Assembly: GCF_003231275.1 (NCBI RefSeq)
Contig: NZ_QKVL01000024.1
Coordinates: forward strand, 1 to 64,000
Direction of reading: 5' to 3'
DNA length: 64,000 bases
Origin: Pseudomonas huaxiensis
GTDB lineage: Bacteria > Pseudomonadota > Gammaproteobacteria > Pseudomonadales > Pseudomonadaceae
Shown here: positions 33,978 to 43,206 of the stretch, one piece after another
How positions within the stretch are numbered: position 1 is the first letter of the stretch
Layout: the number at the start of each line of letters is the position of its first letter
Notes under the pieces: generated by a model
What the model saw: the letters and a program-made list of their open reading frames with translations, nothing else
Told to the model about the DNA's origin: nothing
Databases searched by the model: none
Translations under genes and position numbers: made by a program

Positions 33978-35024
33978 ATGAACCTGTCGCTCAACCGTGT
34001 TTTCAGCCTGTTCGCCGTCCCCGCCCTGGCCGCTGTCGTCGGCTGGTTGCCTGCCGAAGCGCTAGGCGCCGAGGTGAAGCAGATCCGCATCGCTGTGCCT
34101 GACTTGAGCGCCGGCACTCAGCACTCGGGGGGCGGCATCACCGACGTGTTGCAGGAGCAGCAACTGCTGGAAAAAGCCTTCGCCGCCGACGGCATCAGCA
34201 TCCAGTGGAACTACTTCAAGGGCGCCGGTCCGGTGATCAACGAGGCGTTCGCCAACGGCCAGGTCGACTTCGCCTACCTGGGCGATCTGGCGGCAATCAT
34301 CGGCAAGGCCAATGGCGTCGATACCCGGCTGCTCGCGGCCACAGCGCGCGGGGTCAAGCACTACCTCGGCGTCGCCCCGGACAGCGGCATCAAGACGCTG
34401 CAGGACCTCAAGGGCAAGCGGGTGGCGATATTCCGTGGCACCGCCACGCAACTGTCATTCGATGCCGCGCTGGCCAGTCAGGGCCTGAGCGAGAAAGACC
34501 TGAAAGTCATCAACCTGGACTTCAACGCCGCCATTGCCGCGTTGGCCGCCAAACAGATCGACGCCACCTGGGGCTCGACCGGGATCACCGCGCTGAAAGA
34601 GCGCGGCCTCGCCGAACTGCCGCTGAGCACCCGCGACCTGGGCGGCGCCGGCAATGTCCAGGCGGTGCTGGTAGGGTCCGGTGCGTTTATCGATGCCCAT
34701 CCCGAGATCGTGGCGAAGTTCCTCGCCGCGCAGCAGCCCGCGGTGCAGTGGCTGACCAGTGACGGCAACAAGGACGCCTATGTGCAGTTGGTCTCGTCCC
34801 GCGCCAGCTACCCGCCGGCGATCCTCACCCATGACCTGAAGGACGAGCACCTGAGCCAGATTTTCCCCGCTACCCTCGACGAGCAGTTCCTCACCCGCCT
34901 GCAGGCCTCGGTGGACCTGGCGGCCAAGGAACGGCTGATTCGCAAGCCGTTCCAGGTCAACCAGTGGCTGGCGCCCCAGGCTATCCGGCCAGTTCCTGTG
35001 GCACAGGCTGGCGGTCAAGAGTAA
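33978..35024 (+). CDS. atsR: Periplasmic sulfate-ester/sulfonate-binding protein
   Basis: A 348-residue solute-binding protein of the SsuA/TauA (NMT1-like) family. Residues 1-30 form a signal peptide ending in ALGAE. Conserved features are FAYLGDLAAIIGKANG, LKGKRVAIFRGTATQLSF and the C-terminal hinge helices. CAAGGAG precedes the ATG. It should deliver sulfate esters to AtsBC encoded divergently. Its last 44 bases overlap, tail to tail, with the LysR gene on the other strand. Confidence 0.9.
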   Translation: MNLSLNRVFSLFAVPALAAVVGWLPAEALGAEVKQIRIAVPDLSAGTQHSGGGITDVLQEQQLLEKAFAADGISIQWNYFKGAGPVINEAFANGQVDFAYLGDLAAIIGKANGVDTRLLAATARGVKHYLGVAPDSGIKTLQDLKGKRVAIFRGTATQLSFDAALASQGLSEKDLKVINLDFNAAIAALAAKQIDATWGSTGITALKERGLAELPLSTRDLGGAGNVQAVLVGSGAFIDAHPEIVAKFLAAQQPAVQWLTSDGNKDAYVQLVSSRASYPPAILTHDLKDEHLSQIFPATLDEQFLTRLQASVDLAAKERLIRKPFQVNQWLAPQAIRPVPVAQAGGQE

Positions 35025-35907
35025 CCAGGGTTTCGATCATCGCCCGGGCAGCCGGCGAGAGGCGGTAACCGCTGCGGCTGACAATGCCGCAGCGGGCGCT
35101 GAGGCTGTCGAGGTTGGTGGGCAGGTTGCGCCAGTGCAACTGGACTAACTCGCTGCGGCCGATGTACGCGGAAAAAGCCTCTTCGGTGCCGATGCCGATG
35201 GCGTTGCTGTCCTGCACCACGCGTAACAGGGTCGGCAGGTGTTCGGTTTGCACCTGAGGTGAGAAGTCGGTCTTGCCGCTCAGGTTGGCCAGCAGCTTGC
35301 GCACTCCTGGCGGGATCAGCGAGGTAGCCAGCGGGTAGTCGAACATGTCGTTGGTGGACAGGCTGTCCTTGGCCAGCAGCGGGTGGCCAGGGCGGCAGAA
35401 GAACAGGCCGCGGCGGGGCGTGAGGGCTTGGGTCTGGAAATTCGGGTCGGCCTCGAAATGGCGGATATCGGCGACGAAAAATTCGACTTCCTCACGGTTC
35501 AACGCGCGGCTGAGTTTTTCCCAGTTATCCACCTGCAGGCGGGTGCGCACTTTCGGGTGCGCGTTGACGAACTGCGCCAGCGCCCGCGGCACCAGTTCCG
35601 CTGCCGGCGCCGGACCGCAGCCGAAGCGCAGTTCGCCGGCATCGAGCTTGGTCATCTGCAGCACTTCGCTGCTCAGTTGCGCCGCGCCCTGCACCAGGCG
35701 CAAGGCGTGCTGCAGGACCACCTGGCCTTCGGGCGTGGGGCGCAGGTCCTTGTTGCCGCGGTCCACCAGCACACAGCCGAATTCCTGCTCCAGGCCTTGG
35801 ATACTGCGGCTGAATGCCGGCTGGGTGATACCCATGGCCTCGGCCGCGCGAACGAAACTGCGGTGTTCAGTAAGGGCGATGAAGTAGCGCAGTTGACGAA
35901 GATCCAT
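34981..35907 (-). CDS. sftR: LysR-type regulator (SftR-like)
   Basis: A 308-residue LysR regulator: N-terminal winged helix (MDLRQLRYFIALTEHRSFVR, GITQPAFSRSIQGLEQEFG) and a C-terminal effector-binding domain. It sits between atsR and atsK, where SftR, the regulator of sulfate-ester genes in P. putida S-313, is located; the symbol rests on that context. The ATG at 35905-35907 has CGGAA upstream; in-frame ATGs 2 and 5 codons earlier are possible. It is divergent from atsK and overlaps the 3' end of atsR by 44 bases. Confidence 0.8.
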   Translation of the reverse strand: MDLRQLRYFIALTEHRSFVRAAEAMGITQPAFSRSIQGLEQEFGCVLVDRGNKDLRPTPEGQVVLQHALRLVQGAAQLSSEVLQMTKLDAGELRFGCGPAPAAELVPRALAQFVNAHPKVRTRLQVDNWEKLSRALNREEVEFFVADIRHFEADPNFQTQALTPRRGLFFCRPGHPLLAKDSLSTNDMFDYPLATSLIPPGVRKLLANLSGKTDFSPQVQTEHLPTLLRVVQDSNAIGIGTEEAFSAYIGRSELVQLHWRNLPTNLDSLSARCGIVSRSGYRLSPAARAMIETLVTLDRQPVPQELAG

Positions 35908-36090
35908 ATGCATTTCCGGCATTTCAAAAATAGGGCGAAGGTATTTGCCGCCACGGGAGACTGGGGTTTTAAATGCAAGCTCTTATTCCGTCAATGAAGC
36001 AGTTATCTATCTGTTAGTACTTATTTGCATAACGATAGAGCACTGTTCCAAAGACAACTTCCGTGTCGTCAGCCAATGAGGGTTTGAACC

Positions 36091-36996
36091 ATGAGCAATG
36101 CCGCACTCGCCGCAACCCCTGTCAGCCATGCGCTGGACATTCACCCGGTCGCCGGACGCATCGGCGCCGAAGTGCGTGGCGTGCAACTGAGCGCCGATCT
36201 GGAGCCGGCGTTGATCGAGGCCATCCAGGCCGCGCTGGTGGAACACAAGGTGCTGTTCTTCCGCGCCCAGCACCACCTCGACGACCAGGGCCAGGAAGCC
36301 TTCGCCCACCTGCTCGGCGAGCCGATCGCCCACCCCACGGTGCCAGTGCGTGACGGCACTCGCTACCTGCTGGAACTGGATGGCGGCGAAGGGCGCCGCG
36401 CCAACTCCTGGCACACCGACGTGACCTTTGTCGACGCTTACCCCAAGGCCTCGATCCTGCGCTCGGTGGTGGCGCCGGTGTCTGGCGGCGACACGGTCTG
36501 GGCCAACACCGCGACGGCCTACAACGACCTGTCGCCGGCGCTCAAGGCCCTCGCCGAAGAGCTGTGGGCAGTGCACAGCAACGAATACGACTACGCCGGG
36601 GCCAAGCCCAATGTCAGCGTCGAGCAACTGGAAAGTTATCGTCGGATCTTCACTTCGACCGTGTACGAGACCGAGCATCCGGTGGTGCGGGTGCACCCGG
36701 TCAGCGGTGAGAAGCACCTGCTGCTGGGACATTTCGTCAAACGCCTGAAGGGGTATTCGCAGAACGATTCACAGCATCTGTTCAGCTTGTTGCAGGGGTA
36801 TGTGACGCGTCTGGAGAACACCGTGCGCTGGCGCTGGCAGGCGGGTGACGTGGCAATCTGGGACAACCGCGCGACCCAGCATTACGCGGTGGATGACTAC
36901 GGCACCCAGGGGCGGGTGGTGCGCCGGGTGACGCTGCAGGGGGATGTGCCGGTGAGTGTGGCGGGGGAGCGGAGCCGGACGGTAAAAGGCGCCTGA
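36091..36996 (+). CDS. atsK: Alkylsulfatase, Fe(II)/2-oxoglutarate dioxygenase
   Basis: A 301-residue TauD/TfdA-family oxygenase that cleaves alkyl sulfates oxidatively to aldehyde and sulfate using 2-oxoglutarate and O2. The iron triad falls at His108 and Asp110 (NSWHTDVTF) and His264 (ATQHYAVDD). The 2-oxoglutarate-binding arginines Arg275/Arg279 lie in GRVVRRV. Length and these positions equal those of AtsK of P. putida S-313 as I recall them, which is better support than the general TauD similarity. It lies divergent from the LysR gene; no other gene shares its transcript before the REPIN at 37004. Confidence 0.92.
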   Translation: MSNAALAATPVSHALDIHPVAGRIGAEVRGVQLSADLEPALIEAIQAALVEHKVLFFRAQHHLDDQGQEAFAHLLGEPIAHPTVPVRDGTRYLLELDGGEGRRANSWHTDVTFVDAYPKASILRSVVAPVSGGDTVWANTATAYNDLSPALKALAEELWAVHSNEYDYAGAKPNVSVEQLESYRRIFTSTVYETEHPVVRVHPVSGEKHLLLGHFVKRLKGYSQNDSQHLFSLLQGYVTRLENTVRWRWQAGDVAIWDNRATQHYAVDDYGTQGRVVRRVTLQGDVPVSVAGERSRTVKGA

Positions 36997-37003
36997 CCTT
37001 CAG

Positions 37004-37085
37004 AAGCATCGCCGGCAAGCCGGCTCCCACAGGTTTTGCATGCACCGCAAAACCTGTGGGAGCTGGCTTGCCAGCGATGAGGCCC
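37004..37085. repeat. REPIN-type inverted repeat
   Basis: Facing REP units agcatcgccggcaag / cttgccagcgatgaggccct with inner ccggctcccacaggttttgc / gcaaaacctgtgggagctgg. Located between atsK and the convergent porin gene, at the right end of the ats insertion. Confidence 0.9.
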
Positions 37086-37093
37086 TTGAAACC

Positions 37094-38347
37094 TCAGAGA
37101 ATCCCGATCGGATAGCTGATGATCAGCCGGTTCTCATCAAACGAGTTGGTGCTGTAGTCCCGACGCATGGTCGAGTTACGCCATTTCATCGACAGGTTCT
37201 TCAGCGCACCGCTCTGAATCACGTAGGCCAGTTCCGATTCCCGTGCCCATTCTTCACCGTCGTCCACCGCGGCGGTGTGCACGTTGTCGCCCTTGATGTA
37301 GCGGTTCATCAGGGTCAGACCGGGTACGCCGAGGGCGGCGAAGTTGTAGTCGTGGCGCACTTGCCAGGAGCGTTCCTGAGCGTTGTCGAAGCTCGAGTTG
37401 TAGCTGTCGTTGGCCAGGGTGCCGCCGCTGGTGCCGTTGACGCGCATCCAGGCATCGTCGCCGCTGACTTTCTGCAGGCCGACGTAGAAGGTGCTGCCAC
37501 CGTAGCGGGCCGAAAGCAGGGCCGAGGCGGTGCGGTTGTCGAGGTCGCCGGCACGGGCCGAGCCATCTTCCTTGCCGAGGAAGTAACCGAGGTTGGCACC
37601 CAGGGTCCAGTCGCCCAGCGGTTGGCTGTGCACCAGGTTGATGTACTGCTGCTGGTAGATGTCCTTCAGTTCCGCGTTCCACAGACCGATCAGGGTGCGC
37701 TTTTCGTTGAAGGTGAATTCACCACCGGCGAAGTTGAAGCGATCGGAGGTGATTCCTCCACGGCCGTTCATGAACATGTCTTCCATGCTCGCGTCGTTGC
37801 GCGGGCTGTTGCCGCGGAACTGACCGGCATAGAGGGTCAGGCCGTCGATTTCCTGCGAGGTGAGCTGGCCACCGCGGAAGGTTTGTGGCAGCGAGCGACC
37901 GTCGTCCGAGCGGAGAATCGGCAGCACCGGCATCCACTCGCCGACTTTCAGTTCGGTCTTCGACACTTTGGCTTTCAGCGCCACACCGAGACGACCGAAA
38001 TCGTCGGCCGGGCGACCGTCGTCATGCACCGGCAGCAGGTGTGTGCCCGCAGTGCCTTTGCCGCCGTCGAGCTTGACCGAATACAGACCGAGGATATCGA
38101 CACCGAAGCCGACAGTGCCTTGGGTGAAGCCGGACTTGGCGTCGAGGATGAAACTCTGAGTCCATTCCTCGCCTTTGCCCTGAGCGTTGGCCGGGTCGAC
38201 GAAATTGCGGTTGATGTAGAAATTGCGCAGGTTCAGGGAGGCCTTGGCGTCCTCGACGAAGCCGCTTTCAGCAGCCAGGGCGGGGAGGGCGCAAGTCATG
38301 GCAATGAAGCCGGGAAGCAGGTGTCGTGCTGGGTGCGGAGTGTTCAT
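37094..38347 (-). CDS. pcaP: OprD-family outer-membrane porin, probably for aromatic acids
   Basis: A 417-residue porin with a signal peptide (cleavage after ALPALA at about residue 25) and the beta-strand pattern of OprD channels. It starts with SGFVEDAKASLNLRNFYINR and closes with ENRLIISYPIGIL, whose alternating hydrophobics suit an outer-membrane beta-barrel. The ATG is at 38345-38347. In the P. putida order I recall, a BenF-like porin (pcaP) lies between pcaC and ttgC; here the same position is kept next to the pump genes but the ats block separates it from pcaC. A PcaR-type 15-mer 158 bases upstream supports pca regulation. The substrate is inferred. Confidence 0.75.
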   Translation of the reverse strand: MNTPHPARHLLPGFIAMTCALPALAAESGFVEDAKASLNLRNFYINRNFVDPANAQGKGEEWTQSFILDAKSGFTQGTVGFGVDILGLYSVKLDGGKGTAGTHLLPVHDDGRPADDFGRLGVALKAKVSKTELKVGEWMPVLPILRSDDGRSLPQTFRGGQLTSQEIDGLTLYAGQFRGNSPRNDASMEDMFMNGRGGITSDRFNFAGGEFTFNEKRTLIGLWNAELKDIYQQQYINLVHSQPLGDWTLGANLGYFLGKEDGSARAGDLDNRTASALLSARYGGSTFYVGLQKVSGDDAWMRVNGTSGGTLANDSYNSSFDNAQERSWQVRHDYNFAALGVPGLTLMNRYIKGDNVHTAAVDDGEEWARESELAYVIQSGALKNLSMKWRNSTMRRDYSTNSFDENRLIISYPIGIL

Positions 38348-38504
38348 CGTCAATGTGTCTCTTGTTTTTATGTAAGCGAAACCATCCGCCATGACTGAAA
38401 AGGGTCACAGGCCGGGTTGCGTCTTTGGGGTTTGCGTTGGGAAAAGCGGCAAGAGGATGGTGCTGTGACGGGCGGGGACGAATCAATTCGTTACAGGCGG
38501 TAAT

Positions 38505-38519
38505 GGGCGATTATCGAAC
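38505..38519 (-). promoter_or_regulatory. Putative PcaR box of the OprD porin gene
   Basis: On the minus strand it reads GTTCGATAATCGCCC, identical over 15 bases to the box in front of pcaR (18461-18475). It lies 158 bases upstream of the porin ATG, in the right orientation. The second 9-mer at 19 bp, present at the other pca promoters, is not recognisable. Confidence 0.65.
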
Positions 38520-38574
38520 ACTAACTGAATAGTTAGTTCAGAGGGGCAGCTTCAAGCTTGAAGCTTCAAGCAGA

Positions 38575-38602
38575 AAGAAAAAGCAGCCCAACGCGGACTG
38601 CT
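38575..38602 (-). terminator. Terminator of the emhABC operon
   Basis: On the minus strand AGCAGTCC pairs with GGGCTGCT (one G-U pair) around a short loop, followed by TTTTTCTTTC. It lies about 35 bases past the emhC stop codon. Confidence 0.7.
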
Positions 38603-38635
38603 TCTTCTTGCGGCTTACGGCTTGCGGCTTGCAGC

Positions 38636-40054
38636 TTAAAGCTGCGTCCGCTCGTACCAGCCGCCACCGAGGGCCTTGTACAGGTTGACCTCGCTGACCA
38701 CCTGCGACAGCCGGTCAGTGATCAGCGACTGCTGGGCACTGAACAGGTTGCGCTGAGCGTCGAGGAACACCAGGTTGCTGTCGACGCCGATACGGTAGCG
38801 ACGCTCGGCCAGGCGGTAGTAATTCTGGTTGGCGGCGACCAGATCGCGCTGGGCCTGCAACTGCTGGTTGAAGGTCTGCCGCGCTGCCAGGCCATCGGAG
38901 ACTTCCTGGAAGGCGGTCTGGATGGTTTTTTCGTACTTGGCGATGTTGATATCTTTCTGGATCTTCGAGTAATCGAGGCTGGCCTTGAGCGAACCGGCAT
39001 TGAAGATCGGCAGATTGATCTGCGGCTGGAACAGCCACGTGCCGGAGCCGCCCTTGAACAGGCCGCTCATGTCGGAGCTCAGGGTCCCGGCATTGGCGGT
39101 CAGGCTGATGCTTGGGAAGAACGCCGCACGGGCAGCGCCGATATTGGCGTTGGCGCCCTTGAGCAGGTGCTCGGCTTCCATGATGTCCGGACGCCGGGTC
39201 AGCAGGTCCGATGGCAGGCCGGCCGGCATTTCCGCGAGCAGGTCGCCGTCCAGCGGCAGGGCCGCCGGCAGGTTGCCCGGCAGACCGGCGCCGACCAGCA
39301 GAGTCAGGCTGTTGAGGTCCTGGGCCACCAGGCGCTGGTACTGCGCCAGCTTGACCCGGGCGCCTTCGACCGCGGTACGCGCCTGGCTCAGGTCCAGGGC
39401 CGAGGCCACGCCGACGTCGCTGCTGCGCTTGGTCAGCTTGAAGCTTTCCTCGTAGGTCTTGAGCGTCTCGCCGGTCAGCTTGAGCAGGGCCTGGTCGGCC
39501 TGCCAGGTGTAGTAGGCGTTGGCGACGCTGGCCACCAGGGCGATCTGCGTCGAACGGCGCGCCTGTTCACTGGACAGGTAGGTTTCCAGGGCCTGTTGGC
39601 TCAGGCTGCGCACCCGGCCGAACAGGTCCAGCTCATAGGCGCTGACGCCGATGGTGGCCGAGTATTGGCTGCTGATGGTCGACTGACCGGTCTGCGACAT
39701 GTCCGCCGGCGTGCGCTGGCGTTGGCCGCTGGCGTTGGCCGAGACTGCCGGGAACAGGTCGGCGCGCTGGATGCGGTACTGCGCGCGGTAGGCGTCGATG
39801 TTCAGCGCCGCGACCCGCAGGTCGCGGTTGTTTTCCAGCGAACCCTGGATCAGCTGCTGCAGCGCCGGGTCGTGGAAGAACTGGCGCCAGCCTTGCTCGG
39901 CGGCGGCCACCTGGGCCGACTCGGCCGGCGAGTAGGCCGGGCCTGCCGGCCACTCAGCCGCCACCGGTGCCTCAGGGGTCTTGTACTCGGGGATCAGCGA
40001 ACATCCTCCCAGGATGAACGCGGTGACCGCCAGGGATATCAGGGACTTGGTCAT
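38636..40054 (-). CDS. emhC: RND efflux outer-membrane channel (OprM/TtgC/EmhC family)
   Basis: A 472-residue outer-membrane lipoprotein forming the exit duct of the tripartite pump. Lipobox LGGC with Cys18; the two repeated OEP domains of TolC-like proteins follow, with LGDL-like features in LDLSQARTAVEGARV and the paired ends (ALNIDAYRAQYRIQRADLFP, AQRNLFSAQQSLITDRLSQV). Its ATG overlaps the stop of emhB by four bases. Named Emh after P. fluorescens; ttgC is the P. putida equivalent. Last gene of emhA-emhB-emhC. Confidence 0.92.
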   Translation of the reverse strand: MTKSLISLAVTAFILGGCSLIPEYKTPEAPVAAEWPAGPAYSPAESAQVAAAEQGWRQFFHDPALQQLIQGSLENNRDLRVAALNIDAYRAQYRIQRADLFPAVSANASGQRQRTPADMSQTGQSTISSQYSATIGVSAYELDLFGRVRSLSQQALETYLSSEQARRSTQIALVASVANAYYTWQADQALLKLTGETLKTYEESFKLTKRSSDVGVASALDLSQARTAVEGARVKLAQYQRLVAQDLNSLTLLVGAGLPGNLPAALPLDGDLLAEMPAGLPSDLLTRRPDIMEAEHLLKGANANIGAARAAFFPSISLTANAGTLSSDMSGLFKGGSGTWLFQPQINLPIFNAGSLKASLDYSKIQKDINIAKYEKTIQTAFQEVSDGLAARQTFNQQLQAQRDLVAANQNYYRLAERRYRIGVDSNLVFLDAQRNLFSAQQSLITDRLSQVVSEVNLYKALGGGWYERTQL

Positions 40055-43000
40055 TGCCCAGCCTCATAGCGTGGAGTTTCAGGTGTGGCGTCTTCTTCGG
40101 GCTTTTTGCTGCCGAACAGCGACGACACGCTAACGAAGAACAGTGGCACCCAGAAGATGGCCAGAACGGTGGCCGTGATCATACCGCCGATCACTCCGGT
40201 ACCAATGGCGTGCTGGCTGCCCGAACCTGCACCGGTGGCGATGGTCAGCGGCACCACGCCGAGGATGAACGCCAGCGAGGTCATGATGATCGGGCGCAGA
40301 CGCATGCGGCAGGCTTCGATGGCGGCGTCGGCGAGGCTGCGACCCTGTTCGTGCAGTTCCTTGGCGAACTCGACGATCAGGATCGCGTTCTTCGCCGCGA
40401 GACCGATGGTGGTCAGCAGCCCCACCAGGAAGTACACGTCGTTGGACAGCCCGCGCATGCTGGCCGCCATCAGTGCACCGATGATACCCAGCGGTACCAC
40501 CAGCACGACCGCGATCGGAATCGACCAGCTTTCGTACAGTGCTGCCAGGCACAGGAACACCATCAGCAGCGACAGCGCGAACAGTGCTGGCATCTGCGAG
40601 CCCGACAGCTTCTCTTCATACGACATGCCGGTCCATGCGAAGCCGACACCGGCTGGCAGTTGAGCGGCCAGGCGTTCGACCTCGGCCATCGCCTCACCGG
40701 TACTGTAGCCAGGGGCTGGCGCACCGAGGACTTCCATTGCTTCGACACCGTTGTAACGCGACAGCTTCGGCGCACCGTAAATCCACTCGCCCTTGGCGAA
40801 GGAGGAGAACGGCACCATCTCGCCAGCGGCGTTGCGCACGTACCATTTCTGCAGGTCTTCCGGACTCATCCGCGACGAGGCTTCGCCCTGGAGGTAGACC
40901 TTCTTGACCCGGCCACGGTCGATGAAGTCGTTGACGTAGCTGGCACCGAGGGCGATCGACAGGGTGTTGTTGATATCGGAGATGGTGACGCCCAGTGCGC
41001 TGGCGCGTTCATCGTCGATGGTCAACTGGTACTGCGGTTCGTCGTTCAGGCCGTTCGGACGCACGGCGGACAGGATCTTGCTTTGCGCTGCCATGCCGAG
41101 GAACTGGTTGCGGGCTTCCATCAGCTTGGCGTGGCCGACACCGGCGCGGTCCTGCAGGAACACGTCGAAACCGGTGGCGTTACCCAGCTCCAGTACCGCA
41201 GGCGGGGCGAAGGCGAACACCATCGCGTCGCGGAAGGTGAAGAAGTGCTGCTGGGCGCGGGTTGCCAGGTTGAACACACTGTTTTCGGCAGAGCGCTCGC
41301 CCCACGGCTTGAGCATGATGAAGGCCATACCCGAGCTCTGGCCGCGGCCCGCGAAGTTGAAGCCGTTCACGGTGAACACCGAGGCGACCGTATCGGATTC
41401 CTTGTCCAGTAGGTAGGCGCGCATTTCATCGACCACCGCCTGGGTGCGCTCGGCACTGGAGCCGGCCGGGGTTTGCACCTGGGCGAACAGCACGCCCTGG
41501 TCTTCCTCGGGCAGGAACGCAGTCGGGATGCGCATGAACAGCCAGACCATGCCGACCACGATCAGGATGTAGGCGAGGAAATACGGGGCCTTGTGGCGCA
41601 GGATGTTACCCACGCCGCGCTCGTAGCTCTGCACGCTGCGGTCGAAGTTGCGGTTGAACCAGCCGAAGAAGCCGCGCTTGGCCGTGTGGTGCTCGCCTTT
41701 CTTGACCGGCTTGAGCATGGTGGCGCAAAGCGCCGGGGTGAAGATCAAGGCAACCAGCACCGACAGGCCCATGGCCGAAACGATGGTGATCGAGAACTGC
41801 CGGTAGATCACACCCGTGGAGCCGCCGAAGAAGGCCATCGGCAGCAGCACCGCCGAGAGTACCAAGGCGATACCGACCAGTGCGCCCTGGATCTGGCCCA
41901 TGGACTTCTTGGTCGCTTCCTTGGGTGAAAGCCCCTCTTCGGACATCACCCGCTCGACGTTTTCCACCACGACGATGGCATCGTCCACCAGCAGGCCGAT
42001 GGCCAGGACCATCGCGAACATGGTCAGGGTGTTGATGCTGAAACCCGAAGCGGCAAGGATGCCGAACGTGCCCAGCAATACCACCGGCACCGTCATGGTG
42101 GTGATGACCGTAGCGCGGAAGTTCTGCAGGAACAGGTACATCACCAGGAACACCAGCACGATCGCTTCGATCAGGGTGTGGATCACGCCGCTGATCGATT
42201 CGGTCACCACCGGGGTGGTGTCATACGGGAATACGGCCTTCATGCCTGGCGGGAAGAACGGTTCGAGGTCGGAGATGGTCTTGCGCAGCGCCTTGGCGGT
42301 ATCCAGGGCGTTGGAGCCGGTTGCCAGTTTCACGGCCAGACCAGAGGCCGGCTTGCCGTTGAACTGGGCGCTGACCGCGTAGTTTTCACCACCCAGCGCG
42401 ACCTTGGCGACATCGCCCAGGCGCACTTGCGAACCGTCGCGGTTGACCTTGAGCAGAATCTTTTCGAACTGCTCGGCGGTCTGCAGGCGGGTCTTGCCGA
42501 TGATGGTCGCGTTCAGTTGCTGGCCGGGCAGGGCGGGCAGGCCGCCGAGCTGACCGGACGACACCTGGACGTTCTGCGCGGCAACGGCGGTTTTCACGTC
42601 TACCGGGGTCAACTGGAACTTGTTCAGCTTGGCCGGATCGAGCCAGATACGCATCGCGTACTGGGCACCGAAGACCTGGAAGTCACCGACACCGGCGGTC
42701 CGCGAGATCGGGTCCTGCATGTTGGAGACGATGTAGTTGGCCAGGTCGTCCTTGGTCATGCTGCCGTCTTCCGACACCAGACCGATCACCAACAGGAAGT
42801 TCTTCACCGCCTTGGTCACGCGGATACCCTGCTGCTGCACTTCTTGCGGCAGCAGCGGGGTGGCCAGGTTCAGCTTGTTCTGCACCTGGACCTGCGCGGT
42901 GTCAGGGTTGGTGCCCTGCTCGAAGGTCGCGGTGATGGTCATGCTGCCGTCGGAGTTACTTTCCGACGATACATAACGCAGGTTGTCGATACCGTTGAGC

Positions 43001-43203
43001 TGTTGCTCGATCACCTGGACCACGGTGTCCTGCACGGTCTGCGCGGAAGCGCCCGGGTAGGTCACGGCAATGGCGATCGCTGGCGGGGCGATGCTCGGGT
43101 ACTGGTTGATCGGCAGCTTGAGGATCGACAGCGCCCCGACCAGCATGATCACGAGGGCGATCACCCAGGCGAAGATCGGGCGATCGATAAAGAATCTCGA
43201 CAT
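40051..43203 (-). CDS. emhB: RND efflux transporter (MexB/TtgB/EmhB family)
   Basis: A 1050-residue inner-membrane proton/drug antiporter. It has 12 TM segments in two halves, each followed by a large periplasmic loop. The proton-relay aspartate pair is visible in LLVDDAIVVVENVERVM. The start MSRFFIDRPIFAWVIALVIM and the early loop PSIAPPAIAIAVTYPGASAQ are typical of HAE-1 pumps. It exports hydrophobic antibiotics, dyes and solvents. Three bases separate it from emhA. Confidence 0.95.
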   Translation of the reverse strand: MSRFFIDRPIFAWVIALVIMLVGALSILKLPINQYPSIAPPAIAIAVTYPGASAQTVQDTVVQVIEQQLNGIDNLRYVSSESNSDGSMTITATFEQGTNPDTAQVQVQNKLNLATPLLPQEVQQQGIRVTKAVKNFLLVIGLVSEDGSMTKDDLANYIVSNMQDPISRTAGVGDFQVFGAQYAMRIWLDPAKLNKFQLTPVDVKTAVAAQNVQVSSGQLGGLPALPGQQLNATIIGKTRLQTAEQFEKILLKVNRDGSQVRLGDVAKVALGGENYAVSAQFNGKPASGLAVKLATGSNALDTAKALRKTISDLEPFFPPGMKAVFPYDTTPVVTESISGVIHTLIEAIVLVFLVMYLFLQNFRATVITTMTVPVVLLGTFGILAASGFSINTLTMFAMVLAIGLLVDDAIVVVENVERVMSEEGLSPKEATKKSMGQIQGALVGIALVLSAVLLPMAFFGGSTGVIYRQFSITIVSAMGLSVLVALIFTPALCATMLKPVKKGEHHTAKRGFFGWFNRNFDRSVQSYERGVGNILRHKAPYFLAYILIVVGMVWLFMRIPTAFLPEEDQGVLFAQVQTPAGSSAERTQAVVDEMRAYLLDKESDTVASVFTVNGFNFAGRGQSSGMAFIMLKPWGERSAENSVFNLATRAQQHFFTFRDAMVFAFAPPAVLELGNATGFDVFLQDRAGVGHAKLMEARNQFLGMAAQSKILSAVRPNGLNDEPQYQLTIDDERASALGVTISDINNTLSIALGASYVNDFIDRGRVKKVYLQGEASSRMSPEDLQKWYVRNAAGEMVPFSSFAKGEWIYGAPKLSRYNGVEAMEVLGAPAPGYSTGEAMAEVERLAAQLPAGVGFAWTGMSYEEKLSGSQMPALFALSLLMVFLCLAALYESWSIPIAVVLVVPLGIIGALMAASMRGLSNDVYFLVGLLTTIGLAAKNAILIVEFAKELHEQGRSLADAAIEACRMRLRPIIMTSLAFILGVVPLTIATGAGSGSQHAIGTGVIGGMITATVLAIFWVPLFFVSVSSLFGSKKPEEDATPETPRYEAGQ

Positions 43204-43206
43204 GGT

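Larger units (their letters stand above)
38348..38635. other. Intergenic region with PcaR box, palindrome and tandem gc-tt repeats
   Basis: 288 bases between the porin start and emhC. Besides the PcaR-like box and the terminator listed separately, it has an ACTAACT-gaat-AGTTAGT palindrome (38520-38537) touching the box. There is also a run of AGCTTCAAGCTTGAAGCT (38548-38565) and cggctt/gcagctt iterations (38610-38637). No gene is seen. Confidence 0.6.
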
